Shown: positions 1 to 8,322 of the stretch, piece by piece | How the letters are laid out: the number at the start of each line of letters is the position of its first letter | How positions within the stretch are numbered: position 1 is the first letter of the stretch | NCBI GenBank assembly: GCA_017643495.1 | Contig: JAEPNK010000002.1 | Span: forward strand, 682,001 to 746,000 | Reading direction: 5' to 3' | DNA length: 64,000 nucleotides | From: Rhizobiaceae bacterium | GTDB taxonomy: Bacteria; Pseudomonadota; Alphaproteobacteria; Rhizobiales; Rhizobiaceae | Notes under the pieces: generated by a model | Seen by the model: the letters and a program-made list of their open reading frames with translations, nothing else | The model's database searches: none | Told to the model about the DNA's origin: nothing | Made by a program: the position numbers and the translations under genes

Positions 1-105
1 GGGATTCCACCTGTGGGCTGCTCCGCGCAAAGACACATCTCTCGATATCATCTCTACGGAACACGCCGCGCCCTGCCACACCCCGTGGCCGAACTGGATG
101 ATGTT

Positions 106-284
106 CCAAGGCAGGTTTCCTGGCTTCCGTCTCATCGCTTTCCTTCGCCTTCCCGCCCTGTTTCAGGCAGTGGCACTCGAAAGAAAGCTCCTCGGTTACA
201 GTTGCGGGGGCAGCCATGGTATCGGTCCCTTATGGGTACGCCTCACCATGTTCCCTTTTAACGGCAATATCTGCCGCACCTTGA
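106..284 (-). promoter_or_regulatory. Cobalamin (AdoCbl) riboswitch
   Basis: Read on the minus strand, the segment carries the cobalamin riboswitch core in the right order. AAAAGGGAAcatGGTG is at 259-244, GCTGCCCCCGCAACTGTAA at 215-197, GCCACTG at 174-168, GGGAAGGC at 154-147, GATGA at 136-132 and GGAAGCCAGGAAACCTGCC at 128-110. The last block has GGAAACC where the consensus has GGAGACC. CAAGG and CCTTG at the ends can form the closing P1 stem. It points leftward, so it controls a gene beyond position 1 (typically B12 synthesis, cobalt or B12 uptake, or a B12-independent isozyme). The 100 bases to its left are leader or expression platform, and no start codon there could be fixed. Confidence 0.93.
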
Positions 285-795
285 AGCACGGTGTACGATA
301 TTCATGGGCACTTGAGAGTCAACAGGTTTTAATTACCGGCAGTCGCAAGACAGGGGCCACGATTTGAAAATGACGTATTGCCCAATGGCATCTTGCGGAG
401 ATCCAACCTGAACTTGGCGATCGTACTGACGGGCATCCGAGAACCATGAACAAGGCTTCTGTGAACCAAAATCAAACAGGATTGCTGCCAACAAAGCGTC
501 AGGTTCCAGCTACAACCGGTCGTTTTATCTTTCGGCTCTGACCGCATGTTTCAAGCCCGTCTGCATCAATCAACCACCTGTGGATAATGGTCGAGCTGCT
601 GTCCAAAGGTATCACCGGTTTGCTGACCAGCAATAATCAAGACGAATACCCGGACCCCAAAGCCCCACCGTTCGCGTCTTCTGAATAAATTCGGTTTTTC
701 CGTAACTTACGGAACAGACTTGAATCAAAAACAGAACAAGTAACAAGACCTCCAAGCCCTGTTTGAAACGAGCTTGAGGGTCCAGCTACGGCCTG
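285..795. other. Intergenic region without a convincing gene
   Basis: About 500 bases lie between the riboswitch and the end of the leftward dehydrogenase gene. They should hold the leftward promoter for the riboswitch transcript and the terminator of the betaine operon, but I see no clear hairpin with a T tract. A plus-strand open stretch from about 543 to 688 encodes a C-terminal-looking tail with no usable start or ribosome binding site. It could be a decayed gene end. Nothing else is supported. Confidence 0.5.
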
Positions 796-3240
796 TCAGC
801 ATTTGACCTTTTTCATGCCCGGATCATAAAGGGGGGCCAGATGTGCGCTACAAGCCACACGCTCTGTGGCCACTTCCAGCTCATACTCACCGGAAAGCAC
901 ATAATCCTTGTCTATTATCTCTTTGCTCCGCACATAGCCCATGCCGATGGATTTCTGGATGGTGTGTCCGAACCCGGCAGAACTCAGCCATCCAACACGC
1001 TCGCCATTGCGATAGATTGTTTCACGGCCTGAAAGAATGACATCGGGGTCGGTTGTGAAGGTGGTCATGATCTTCCTGACCCCCTCCTGCTTTTGTTTCT
1101 CGATCGCCGCTCGCCCACGGAAATCAACATTGCTACGCAGATTCACCGCGAAGCCGAGACCGGCTTCAATCGGGGTATGGTCAGGACCTATATCAGAAGC
1201 CCATGCGCGGTACCCTTTTTCCAGCCTGAGCGTTTCAATCGCCCGGTATCCCGCATTGCGCAGTCCGTGATCCTTGCCAGCTTCATGAAATGTATTATAG
1301 ACAGTGGCAGCGTATTCGGCAGGCAAATGCAGCTCCCATCCAAGCTCTCCCACATAAGTGACTCGCAATGCCTGAACCGGACAACCGGCTATGCCTATTG
1401 TCTTGGCTGTGGCGAAGGGAAACCCTTCATTGCTGATGTCATCGCGGGTGACCGATTGCAGGATCTCGCGCGCCTTCGGACCGAACAGCGACAAAACAGA
1501 ATATGACGATGTAACGTCAACCAGCTGGGCATTCATGCCATCGGGAATATTCTTCTCGATATGATTGAAATCATGGGTGGCATACCCGGTACCTGTTACA
1601 ATGTAGTATTCATTTTCGCCAACCCGAACACAGGTAAGGTCGGATTCAATTCCCCCGTGATCGTTCAGCATTTGGGTATAGATCAACGATCCCACCGGCT
1701 TGGCCACATTGTTGGCTGCAATCCAGTTCAGGGCAGCTTCTGAATCCGGCCCCTTGAGGACAAATTTCGCAAAAGAAGTCTGGTCGAACAATACAGCCTG
1801 CTCACGTGCTGCCTTGTGCTCCCGTGCAACGGCCTGATGCCAGTTCGGCCGGTCAAACGTATAGATGTCGTGTTGCTTTTCACCATTGTCCGTATCTGCA
1901 AACCAGTTCGGCCGCTCCCATCCGAGTTTCTCCCCGAATACCGCGCCATCAGCCTTGAGCAACTCGTACAGAGGTGATTTTCGGCATGGCCGACCACTCT
2001 CATGCTCTTCGGACGGCCAGGCCATGGTGTAATGCTTGCCATACGCTTCATATGTTCTGCTGCGCACCCAGTCCGTATCGAAATGAGGACGACCGAAACG
2101 GCGGATATCCACTGCCCACAAGTCATACGGTGGCTGCCCGTTTGCCACCCACTCTGCCAGTGCCATGCCGGCACCACCGCCAGCGGCTATACCATACGCA
2201 TTGAAGCCGGCGCCTACATAGAAATTCTTCAATTCGGGCGCTTCACCCAGGATGAAATTCCCGTCAGGCGTGAAACTTTCAGGACCATTGGTCAAGGTCT
2301 TGATACCTGCGGTTTCCAGGGCAGGAACCCGGCCGAGAGACAATTCCATGAGTTGCTCGAAATGCTCAAAATTGCTTTCAAGCAAGGTGTAATGAAATCC
2401 TTTGGGAATTCCGTCTTCAGCCCACATGATTGGGTTTGGTTCGTAACCACCCATGACCAGGCCGCCAACTTCCTCCTTGTAGTAGGTCAACCGGTCCGGA
2501 TCACGCAAAGTGGGAAGGCTGGAGGTTACGCCTTCTATCGTTTCAGTAACCATGTACTGGTGCTCGACAGGCACGAGGGGCACATTGACCCCGACGGTTT
2601 TGGCAAAATCGCGTGTCCATTGTCCGCAGCAGGCTATGACAACGCCGCACTCAATCGTTCCCCGGTCCGTTTTAACACCCTTTATCCGGTCTTTTTCGAC
2701 AATCACCTCTGTTACCTTGGTGTCTTCGAAAATCCGGGTTCCCGCCATACGGGCGCCCTTGGCGAGCGCCATGGTGATGTCGGAAGGGTTTGCCTGCCCG
2801 TCTGTGGGCAGGAATGCAGCACCCACCACATCATCAACAGACATTAGCGGCCACAACTCCAGCGCCTCTTGCGGGGTCAGCAATTGCATGTCCAGCCCGA
2901 AAGAATGGGCGGTTGTGGCCTGCCGCTTTACCTCGGTCCAGCGCTCTTCATTGCAGGCAAGACGCAAGCCACCGTTCATCTTCCATCCGGTCGCCTGACC
3001 GGTTTCCTCTTCCAGCTTGCGGTAAAGGTCGACAGAATAGCCAAGTAACTGGGTAATGTTCGCGTTTGAGCGCAACTGCCCCACAAGACCTGCTGCATGA
3101 AACGTTGTTCCGGAGGTCAGTTTCTTGCGTTCCAGCAACACCACGTCCCAGCCCAACCTGCTCAGGTGATAGGCAGTAGAGCAGCCCACAATACCGCCAC
3201 CCACGACAACCGCCTTGGCTGTTTTTGGAAAATCACTCAT
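796..3240 (-). CDS. FAD-dependent dehydrogenase with GcvT domain (dimethylglycine/sarcosine dehydrogenase family)
   Basis: An 814-residue two-part enzyme. The N-terminal DAO-type FAD domain begins with VVVGGGIVGCSTAYHL near residue 11 and reaches about residue 385. The C-terminal half (about 430-814) is a GcvT/aminomethyltransferase-like folate-binding domain. DMGDH, SarDH and related proteins share this size and architecture: they oxidatively demethylate N-methylglycines and pass the one-carbon unit to tetrahydrofolate. It is the last gene of the proXVW operon, three bases after the kinase gene, which fits catabolism of an imported betaine or its N-methylglycine product. The ATG at 3240 is chosen over an adjacent TTG. 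The exact N-methyl substrate cannot be read from the sequence. Confidence 0.88.
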   Translation of the reverse strand: MSDFPKTAKAVVVGGGIVGCSTAYHLSRLGWDVVLLERKKLTSGTTFHAAGLVGQLRSNANITQLLGYSVDLYRKLEEETGQATGWKMNGGLRLACNEERWTEVKRQATTAHSFGLDMQLLTPQEALELWPLMSVDDVVGAAFLPTDGQANPSDITMALAKGARMAGTRIFEDTKVTEVIVEKDRIKGVKTDRGTIECGVVIACCGQWTRDFAKTVGVNVPLVPVEHQYMVTETIEGVTSSLPTLRDPDRLTYYKEEVGGLVMGGYEPNPIMWAEDGIPKGFHYTLLESNFEHFEQLMELSLGRVPALETAGIKTLTNGPESFTPDGNFILGEAPELKNFYVGAGFNAYGIAAGGGAGMALAEWVANGQPPYDLWAVDIRRFGRPHFDTDWVRSRTYEAYGKHYTMAWPSEEHESGRPCRKSPLYELLKADGAVFGEKLGWERPNWFADTDNGEKQHDIYTFDRPNWHQAVAREHKAAREQAVLFDQTSFAKFVLKGPDSEAALNWIAANNVAKPVGSLIYTQMLNDHGGIESDLTCVRVGENEYYIVTGTGYATHDFNHIEKNIPDGMNAQLVDVTSSYSVLSLFGPKAREILQSVTRDDISNEGFPFATAKTIGIAGCPVQALRVTYVGELGWELHLPAEYAATVYNTFHEAGKDHGLRNAGYRAIETLRLEKGYRAWASDIGPDHTPIEAGLGFAVNLRSNVDFRGRAAIEKQKQEGVRKIMTTFTTDPDVILSGRETIYRNGERVGWLSSAGFGHTIQKSIGMGYVRSKEIIDKDYVLSGEYELEVATERVACSAHLAPLYDPGMKKVKC

Positions 3241-3243
3241 CAA

Positions 3244-4131
3244 TCAGGACCCTTCCTTGAGGAAATTTGAATATGCTTCCCGGTACCGCGCGATGTTCTT
3301 GGCGGTATATTCAGAGTAATCAAACTCGATTTCCGAGGTTATTTCGCTGACCATCGACCACATGGTTTCACGCAACAGGGAAGCACATTTCATCGCACTG
3401 TAACGCCGCCACAAATCCTTGTTCGGTGGCTCTCCATAATAGGCGCTGAGCATGGCGTGTTCTGCATCAGGTTCGAGAGCACAGTTGCTGGCCAGTCCGC
3501 CCAGATCAAACAGTGGCGAATTGAATCCCCCGTATTCCCAGTCAATCAGCCAGTAACGCGATCCATCGTCCAGAATGTTGGCAGGTAATAGGTCATTATG
3601 GCCAAAAACCAGCTCAACCGGCCCAACGATATTTTCAAGCCGGGCAGCTTCGTCAAGCAGGTCATCCAGCTTTGCAACATGCGTCGAGGCTCTTTCCCTC
3701 AATGTCGCTGCATAATCCCTGAGGATATGAAAAACCCAGAAACTCAGCACGTTGCCGCGAATGTGTTTCGGCAACTCCAGATGGGACTGTTTGACAAGTT
3801 GCACCACTGACCCAAGCACCTTCGCATCGTGGAGGTCGGCTTCGCCAAGCGGTTTGCTGTCGATAAATTCCAGGACAAGAATACCGGGTTCGGCATGGTG
3901 GATACCGGGAGAAACACCGGCCGCGTGAGCAGCAAGGCTTGATGACAATTCATGCCATCGCATTATCCCGTGTTCGGGAATGTCGTCACCAAGACGAACA
4001 ACAAACTTTCCATCCTTTCCTTCAACAAGGATGTTGTGGTTCGTGATCCCGCCTTCCAGCGCACTTGCCGAAACGCTGCCCTTCCAGCACGACAGGTTTT
4101 TTGCAATGTTCAAGGCTTCTTCAGGTGTCAT
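3244..4131 (-). CDS. Choline-kinase-like / APH-family phosphotransferase (first copy)
   Basis: A 295-residue small-molecule kinase of the choline/ethanolamine kinase and aminoglycoside phosphotransferase fold. The Brenner-type catalytic loop reads FGHNDLLPANIL near residue 178 (catalytic Asp, metal-binding Asn), followed by the metal site LIDWEYGGFNSPLFDLG near residue 195. It probably transfers ATP phosphate to the hydroxyl of a choline-like or amino-alcohol compound. Its ATG overlaps the permease stop (ATGA) and it precedes the dehydrogenase by three bases, so it is translated with the importer. A LicA-type kinase in a betaine-type uptake and oxidation operon is unusual. The 9916-10815 gene is a diverged paralogue. 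Substrate unknown. Confidence 0.8.
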   Translation of the reverse strand: MTPEEALNIAKNLSCWKGSVSASALEGGITNHNILVEGKDGKFVVRLGDDIPEHGIMRWHELSSSLAAHAAGVSPGIHHAEPGILVLEFIDSKPLGEADLHDAKVLGSVVQLVKQSHLELPKHIRGNVLSFWVFHILRDYAATLRERASTHVAKLDDLLDEAARLENIVGPVELVFGHNDLLPANILDDGSRYWLIDWEYGGFNSPLFDLGGLASNCALEPDAEHAMLSAYYGEPPNKDLWRRYSAMKCASLLRETMWSMVSEITSEIEFDYSEYTAKNIARYREAYSNFLKEGS

Positions 4132-6128
4132 TTCAGGCCCAGTCTGTTTTCAGAAGATTTTGCAAGCGCCGATACTATCCGGTCAGCAATGATTGCGATG
4201 AATGCCACCGACAGACCTGCCACTATTCCGTGGCCGGTATTTGCCTTGGTAAGTGCGATATAGACTTCCTGGCCAAGATCCCGGGTTCCAACCAGTGCCG
4301 TAATCACAAGCATGGAAAGTGCCAGCATGATCGTCTGGTTGAGGCCAAGCAGCAGGGATGGAGCAGCAAGTGGCAACTTGATCCGCCACAAGAGCTGCCG
4401 CTTGGTACAGCCAGCAACAAGGCCCGCCTCCACCAATTGCGGGTCAATCGAGCGTATGCCGTGTGCTGCATACCGCACGGCCGGTGCCAACGCATAAAGA
4501 ACCACGGCTATCAGGGCTGAAAAATCACCAACCCTGAACAACATCACAACCGGGATCAGGTAAACAAAACTGGGCAGGGTCTGCAGCGTATCCATGATCG
4601 CCCCCACCACACTGTTGGTACGATCATTACTGCCTGCCCATATCCCAAGCGGTATGCCGATGGCACACGCGATAAACACCGAGACGCCGCACAGATAAAC
4701 GGTGATCATTGCCTTGGCCCACAGCCCGTTCGCTGCAATGAACAATGCCATCAGGGCCGCTATCACACCAAATCGCCAGCCACCGATCCTGCCGGCGATC
4801 AATCCCGTGACGACAACACCCCAAGGCCAGGGTATACCCGTGAAAAACCGCTTAACCGGCAGCAAAAGATACGACAATACAAATGTCTTAACTGCTTCGA
4901 GGGTGTCGAAAAAATTGACATTGATCCAGCGGATCGCCGATTCCCAGAAAACACTTGTGGTGATTGTGGCTTCGTCCGGATACTCCCGGAGCCAGGGCAG
5001 GACAAATCCGGCAAGGTAGATCGTCCCTGCAATTGCAAGAGTTGTTACAAACCAGGGATGGCGCTGCACGAAAGACGCACCTTTTGGTGGGATCGGGTCT
5101 GGAGGTTTTCTCGAGAAAGCCTGACTTAACCGATCCAGGGCAATGGCCATCACAACGATTGCAAGTCCCGCCTCGATACCACCTCCGATATCCAGACGGC
5201 GAAGCGACGCCAAGACATCGAAACCAAGGCCGCCTGCCCCGATCATCGAAGCAATAATCACCATGTTGAGGGTAAGCATGATTACCTGGTTCACGCCGAC
5301 CATCAGGGTGGGCATGGCGGACGGTACGAGCACCTTCCACAACAATTGGCGCTTCGTACAACCGACAATTTTTGCTGCCTCGACAACTTCAACCGGTACA
5401 TTGCGCAACGCCACGGTGGAAACGCGAACCATGGGGGGCATGGCGTAGATGATTGTGGCGACGAGTGCTGCAACAGGGCCAAATCCGAAAAGCACAAGAA
5501 TGGGAACCAGATAGGCGAACACCGGTACGGTTTGCATCAGGTCCAGCAAAGGCCGGAGCATTTTGTCAAACCAGTCATGGCGAAAGGCCAAGATCCCCAG
5601 GACAAGCCCGCCTATGACACCGATTGGCACAGCAATCAGGACCGAAGCCAGGGTGACCATGGCCGCATCCCATTGGCCAAACACGGCGAGATAAACAAAA
5701 CACGCGCCCGCCAGTGCAGCCAGATACCTGTTTTTCGCGTACCAGCCCAGTGCCACGACGATGACAATGACGCAAATCCAGCCGAGCGGGGGCAAGACCT
5801 CTATCGCCGAACTTCCCGCACCAACACGAAAACCATCAATGAGAAGCGACCTTACCTGCTCATACGGCCAATCGAGTATCGTTGATACAAACCGGGTGGC
5901 ATCGCGAAACGTGAATAGCCCAAAAGTCGCATCATTCTGCAGCCATTTGAAAAAATCGGTCAGCCAGCTTGCAAGCGGGACTTCATACTTGCTGGGGAAG
6001 CGTATGATCCACCTTGCATCCAACGCCTTGTAAAGCTGGAATGAAAAGCTCGACAAGGCCCACGTGAGAAGAAACAGTCCGCTCCAGAACCAGAACCGGA
6101 AACTGAGCCATGGACGACCTCTAATCAT
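4128..6128 (-). CDS. Glycine betaine/proline-type ABC transporter permease, double (fused) ProW
   Basis: A 666-residue inner-membrane protein containing two binding-protein-dependent permease domains in one chain; ordinary ProW has one. The duplicated EAA-loop regions are visible: VEAAKIVGCTKRQLLWKVL near residue 265 and VEAGLVAGCTKRQLLWRIKL near residue 570, each followed by a conserved LNxxIML helix. The chain can therefore supply both transmembrane halves itself. It overlaps proV upstream and the kinase gene downstream by ATGA junctions, making a tightly coupled operon. Related long permeases occur in other alphaproteobacteria, so the fusion is probably family-wide. Substrate is expected to be a quaternary ammonium compound or proline-like solute. 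Confidence 0.9.
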   Translation of the reverse strand: MIRGRPWLSFRFWFWSGLFLLTWALSSFSFQLYKALDARWIIRFPSKYEVPLASWLTDFFKWLQNDATFGLFTFRDATRFVSTILDWPYEQVRSLLIDGFRVGAGSSAIEVLPPLGWICVIVIVVALGWYAKNRYLAALAGACFVYLAVFGQWDAAMVTLASVLIAVPIGVIGGLVLGILAFRHDWFDKMLRPLLDLMQTVPVFAYLVPILVLFGFGPVAALVATIIYAMPPMVRVSTVALRNVPVEVVEAAKIVGCTKRQLLWKVLVPSAMPTLMVGVNQVIMLTLNMVIIASMIGAGGLGFDVLASLRRLDIGGGIEAGLAIVVMAIALDRLSQAFSRKPPDPIPPKGASFVQRHPWFVTTLAIAGTIYLAGFVLPWLREYPDEATITTSVFWESAIRWINVNFFDTLEAVKTFVLSYLLLPVKRFFTGIPWPWGVVVTGLIAGRIGGWRFGVIAALMALFIAANGLWAKAMITVYLCGVSVFIACAIGIPLGIWAGSNDRTNSVVGAIMDTLQTLPSFVYLIPVVMLFRVGDFSALIAVVLYALAPAVRYAAHGIRSIDPQLVEAGLVAGCTKRQLLWRIKLPLAAPSLLLGLNQTIMLALSMLVITALVGTRDLGQEVYIALTKANTGHGIVAGLSVAFIAIIADRIVSALAKSSENRLGLK

Positions 6129-7150
6129 TTAAACGGCCGCCCCACGAGGACATCAATCACAGCTTTCGCATCAATTTGCCCTACCGGTTTTCCCTTCTCG
6201 TCCAGTACACGCAAGGGTTTGCCTGCTGCTTCCACAGTCGCCGCGGCTTCAGCAATGCTCAAATTCCCGTCAATATCGCCGGCAAAGCTTTTTGCAGACA
6301 GTTTTGTATCCATGACAGAGCGCAGTTTGAGCACTTTCTCACGGGCAACATGCTGGGTGAATTCCGCGATGTATTCAGAAGCAGGATTCAGAACCAGTTC
6401 TTCCGGCGTTGCCGTTTGTTCAATGCGGCCGTTTTTCATCACTGCGATGCGGTCGGCAAGCCGGATCGCCTCATCAAAATCATGAGTGATGAAAACAATT
6501 GTCTTTTTGAGAATGGATTGCAGACGAAGAAACTCATCTTGCATCTCGCGGCGTATCAGCGGGTCAAGTGCCGAGAAGGGTTCGTCAAGAAACCAGATTT
6601 CCGGCTCTCCCACCAGTGAACGGGCGATGCCTACCCTTTGCTGCTGGCCACCAGACAACTGCATGGGAAAGTAATCTTCCCGACCGGACAAACCAACCGT
6701 ATCAATCATCTCCCGTGCGCGGCTTTCACGCGTCTTTCGGTCTATGCCCTGCACATCCAGTGGAAACGCAACATTTTGGAGAACCGTAAGATGGGGAAGC
6801 AGTGCAAAGTTCTGGAACACCATGCCGATTTTCTTGCGGCGCAAGTCAATCAGTTCAGCTTCCGACATGGCCAACAGGTCCTGACCGTCGAATTCAATCG
6901 ATCCGGCGGTCGGCTCAATCAGCCTGGAGAGGCAACGTACAAGTGTTGACTTTCCCGAGCCCGAGAGGCCCATGATGACGAAGATTTCCCCTTCCCTGAT
7001 TTTGACGCACGCATCGCGCACAGCGCCAATAATGGCGTTTTGCGCGAGCGTTTCATCATCAGGGTCAGGATGTTCCTCAAGCAGTTTTTCCGTATGCTGA
7101 CCATACAGCTTCCACACATTTCTGCAGTCGAGCTTGATCTTACCCGCCAT
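6125..7150 (-). CDS. proV: Glycine betaine/proline-type ABC transporter ATP-binding protein (ProV/OpuAA-like)
   Basis: A 341-residue ATPase with Walker A GLSGSGKST, signature [14 protein letters not shown], Walker B WFLDEPFSAL and the H-loop FITHDFDEAI. The long insert before Walker A is typical of the ProV/OpuAA branch. The C-terminal part after about residue 275 keeps only a short CBS-like segment ending in VGQIDAKAVIDVLVG, where E. coli ProV (about 400 residues) carries two CBS motifs. Ionic-strength sensing of the OpuA kind may therefore be reduced, which would suit a catabolic rather than osmoprotective importer (inference). Start is the ATG at 7150. Its stop overlaps the permease start. 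Confidence 0.9.
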   Translation of the reverse strand: MAGKIKLDCRNVWKLYGQHTEKLLEEHPDPDDETLAQNAIIGAVRDACVKIREGEIFVIMGLSGSGKSTLVRCLSRLIEPTAGSIEFDGQDLLAMSEAELIDLRRKKIGMVFQNFALLPHLTVLQNVAFPLDVQGIDRKTRESRAREMIDTVGLSGREDYFPMQLSGGQQQRVGIARSLVGEPEIWFLDEPFSALDPLIRREMQDEFLRLQSILKKTIVFITHDFDEAIRLADRIAVMKNGRIEQTATPEELVLNPASEYIAEFTQHVAREKVLKLRSVMDTKLSAKSFAGDIDGNLSIAEAAATVEAAGKPLRVLDEKGKPVGQIDAKAVIDVLVGRPFK

Positions 7151-7193
7151 AAAGCACCTCGGGATTGTTTGTTTACCCTACTTTACGGTCGGA

Positions 7194-8135
7194 TCATTTA
7201 ATCCAGGCAGACCATGTGCTTTCGTTTTCCTTGATCCAGTTCTGTGCGGCTTCCTCGGTAGAGACGCCTTCAAGATCGATCTTGGATACAAGGTCGCCCA
7301 TCTGCTCGTTGGTCAGCTTGTAGTTCTTGATGATCTCGGCAGCACCCTTCCACTTTTCTTCAAGGCCTGCCCATGCCACCTTCCAGATTGGCCCGGTAGG
7401 CTTGCCACAGTCATAGGCGGCATCGGGATTAATTCCGACGGAAGGATCATTGTAGCATTCGGCACTGTAAGGCGGGAACTCAATGAATTTGCCTTCAAAT
7501 TTTGCAGGAGCCCAGTGTGGCTCGTAAAGCCAGAGTACGATAGGCGCCTTGCGCTGGTAGGCAGATTCCAGTTCGGCAAACAGTGCCGCATCCGTACCGG
7601 CATGAACCACTTCGAAATCCATCCCGAGAGCTTCAACACGCTCATCATCAAACCCGCCCCAGGTAACCGGACCACCAAGGTATCGGCCCAATGGAGCTGT
7701 CTCCGGTGTCGCAAACTCGGCAGCGCAGTCGTTCAGGGCTTTCCAGTCTGGCAGTCCGGGGCATTTTTCTTCCATGTATGCAGGATACCACCACTCTTCG
7801 ATCGCCTGCATGCCGGTCTCACCCATGTTCACGACATTGCCTGTTGCAAGCGCTTCATCCATGGCTTCACGACCGGTGGTTTCCCAGATTTCCGTTGCGA
7901 CATGAAGGTCGCCGGTTTGCAAACCTGCGAACTGTGCTATGTAATCTGCCTGAACATATTCAACATTATAGCCGGCCTTTTTCAGTATCTCTCCAAGTAT
8001 GGTCGAGTTTACTACCTGCCCGGTCCAGTCATGTGTCGTGATCTTGATCGGGTCAGTTGACTCCACTTCGGCCTGAGCACCGGTTACCATCAGCGCAGAC
8101 ATAAGACCTGCTGCAATTGTCATTGAATATTTCAT
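7194..8135 (-). CDS. proX: Glycine betaine/proline-type periplasmic substrate-binding protein (ProX/OpuAC-like)
   Basis: A 313-residue secreted binding protein. The signal peptide MKYSMTIAAGLMSALMVTGAQA ends before EVESTDP. The OpuAC-type body is tryptophan-rich (HDWTG, EIWETTG, EEWWYP, YEPHWAP); in this family, aromatic side chains form the cage for quaternary ammonium groups. The ATG at 8135 is chosen because AGGAGG lies five bases upstream (8141-8146 on the plus strand); an in-frame upstream extension lacks such a site. It is the first gene of the proX-proV-proW2-kinase-dehydrogenase operon. Cysteine pairs suggest periplasmic disulfides. The exact ligand (glycine betaine, choline, proline betaine or another) is undetermined. 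Confidence 0.9.
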   Translation of the reverse strand: MKYSMTIAAGLMSALMVTGAQAEVESTDPIKITTHDWTGQVVNSTILGEILKKAGYNVEYVQADYIAQFAGLQTGDLHVATEIWETTGREAMDEALATGNVVNMGETGMQAIEEWWYPAYMEEKCPGLPDWKALNDCAAEFATPETAPLGRYLGGPVTWGGFDDERVEALGMDFEVVHAGTDAALFAELESAYQRKAPIVLWLYEPHWAPAKFEGKFIEFPPYSAECYNDPSVGINPDAAYDCGKPTGPIWKVAWAGLEEKWKGAAEIIKNYKLTNEQMGDLVSKIDLEGVSTEEAAQNWIKENESTWSAWIK

Positions 8136-8277
8136 GAAACCCTCCTGAGAGCCTTTTGGCGTTTTGATTTTCTTTTCCCTGCCCATAAACATTCCTCAAA
8201 GATCAACATATTGCAACATAAACAGGCAATAAAAGTTGTTTTCTTTTGCAATCCATGCATACTTTTGTGGATTATGT

Positions 8278-8291
8278 TGACTGTTCAGTCA
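8278..8291. promoter_or_regulatory. Palindrome, candidate operator in proX/deoR intergenic region
   Basis: TGACTG-TT-CAGTCA is a perfect 6+6 inverted repeat with a two-base spacer. It lies in the 187-base gap between the divergent proX and DeoR genes, 32 bases before the DeoR start. Its position suits a regulator site controlling one or both directions, most simply the DeoR protein itself. No binding data. Confidence 0.4.
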
Positions 8292-8322
8292 TCAAAAAAC
8301 CGGTCTTCAACTGGAATTCGTT

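Noticed and set aside
2002-2847. A 281-codon plus-strand open frame inside the dehydrogenase gene
   Set aside because: It is antisense to the conserved FAD domain at 796-3240, has no recognisable motif, and is a by-product of codon bias.
3244-4131. Aminoglycoside resistance phosphotransferase
   Set aside because: The WEYGGFNSPLFDLG segment matches choline/ethanolamine-kinase-type proteins, and the gene is embedded in a betaine-type uptake operon.
7134-8060. A 308-codon plus-strand open frame across the proX gene
   Set aside because: Antisense to a clear ProX-family protein with signal peptide and ribosome binding site; no domain features of its own.
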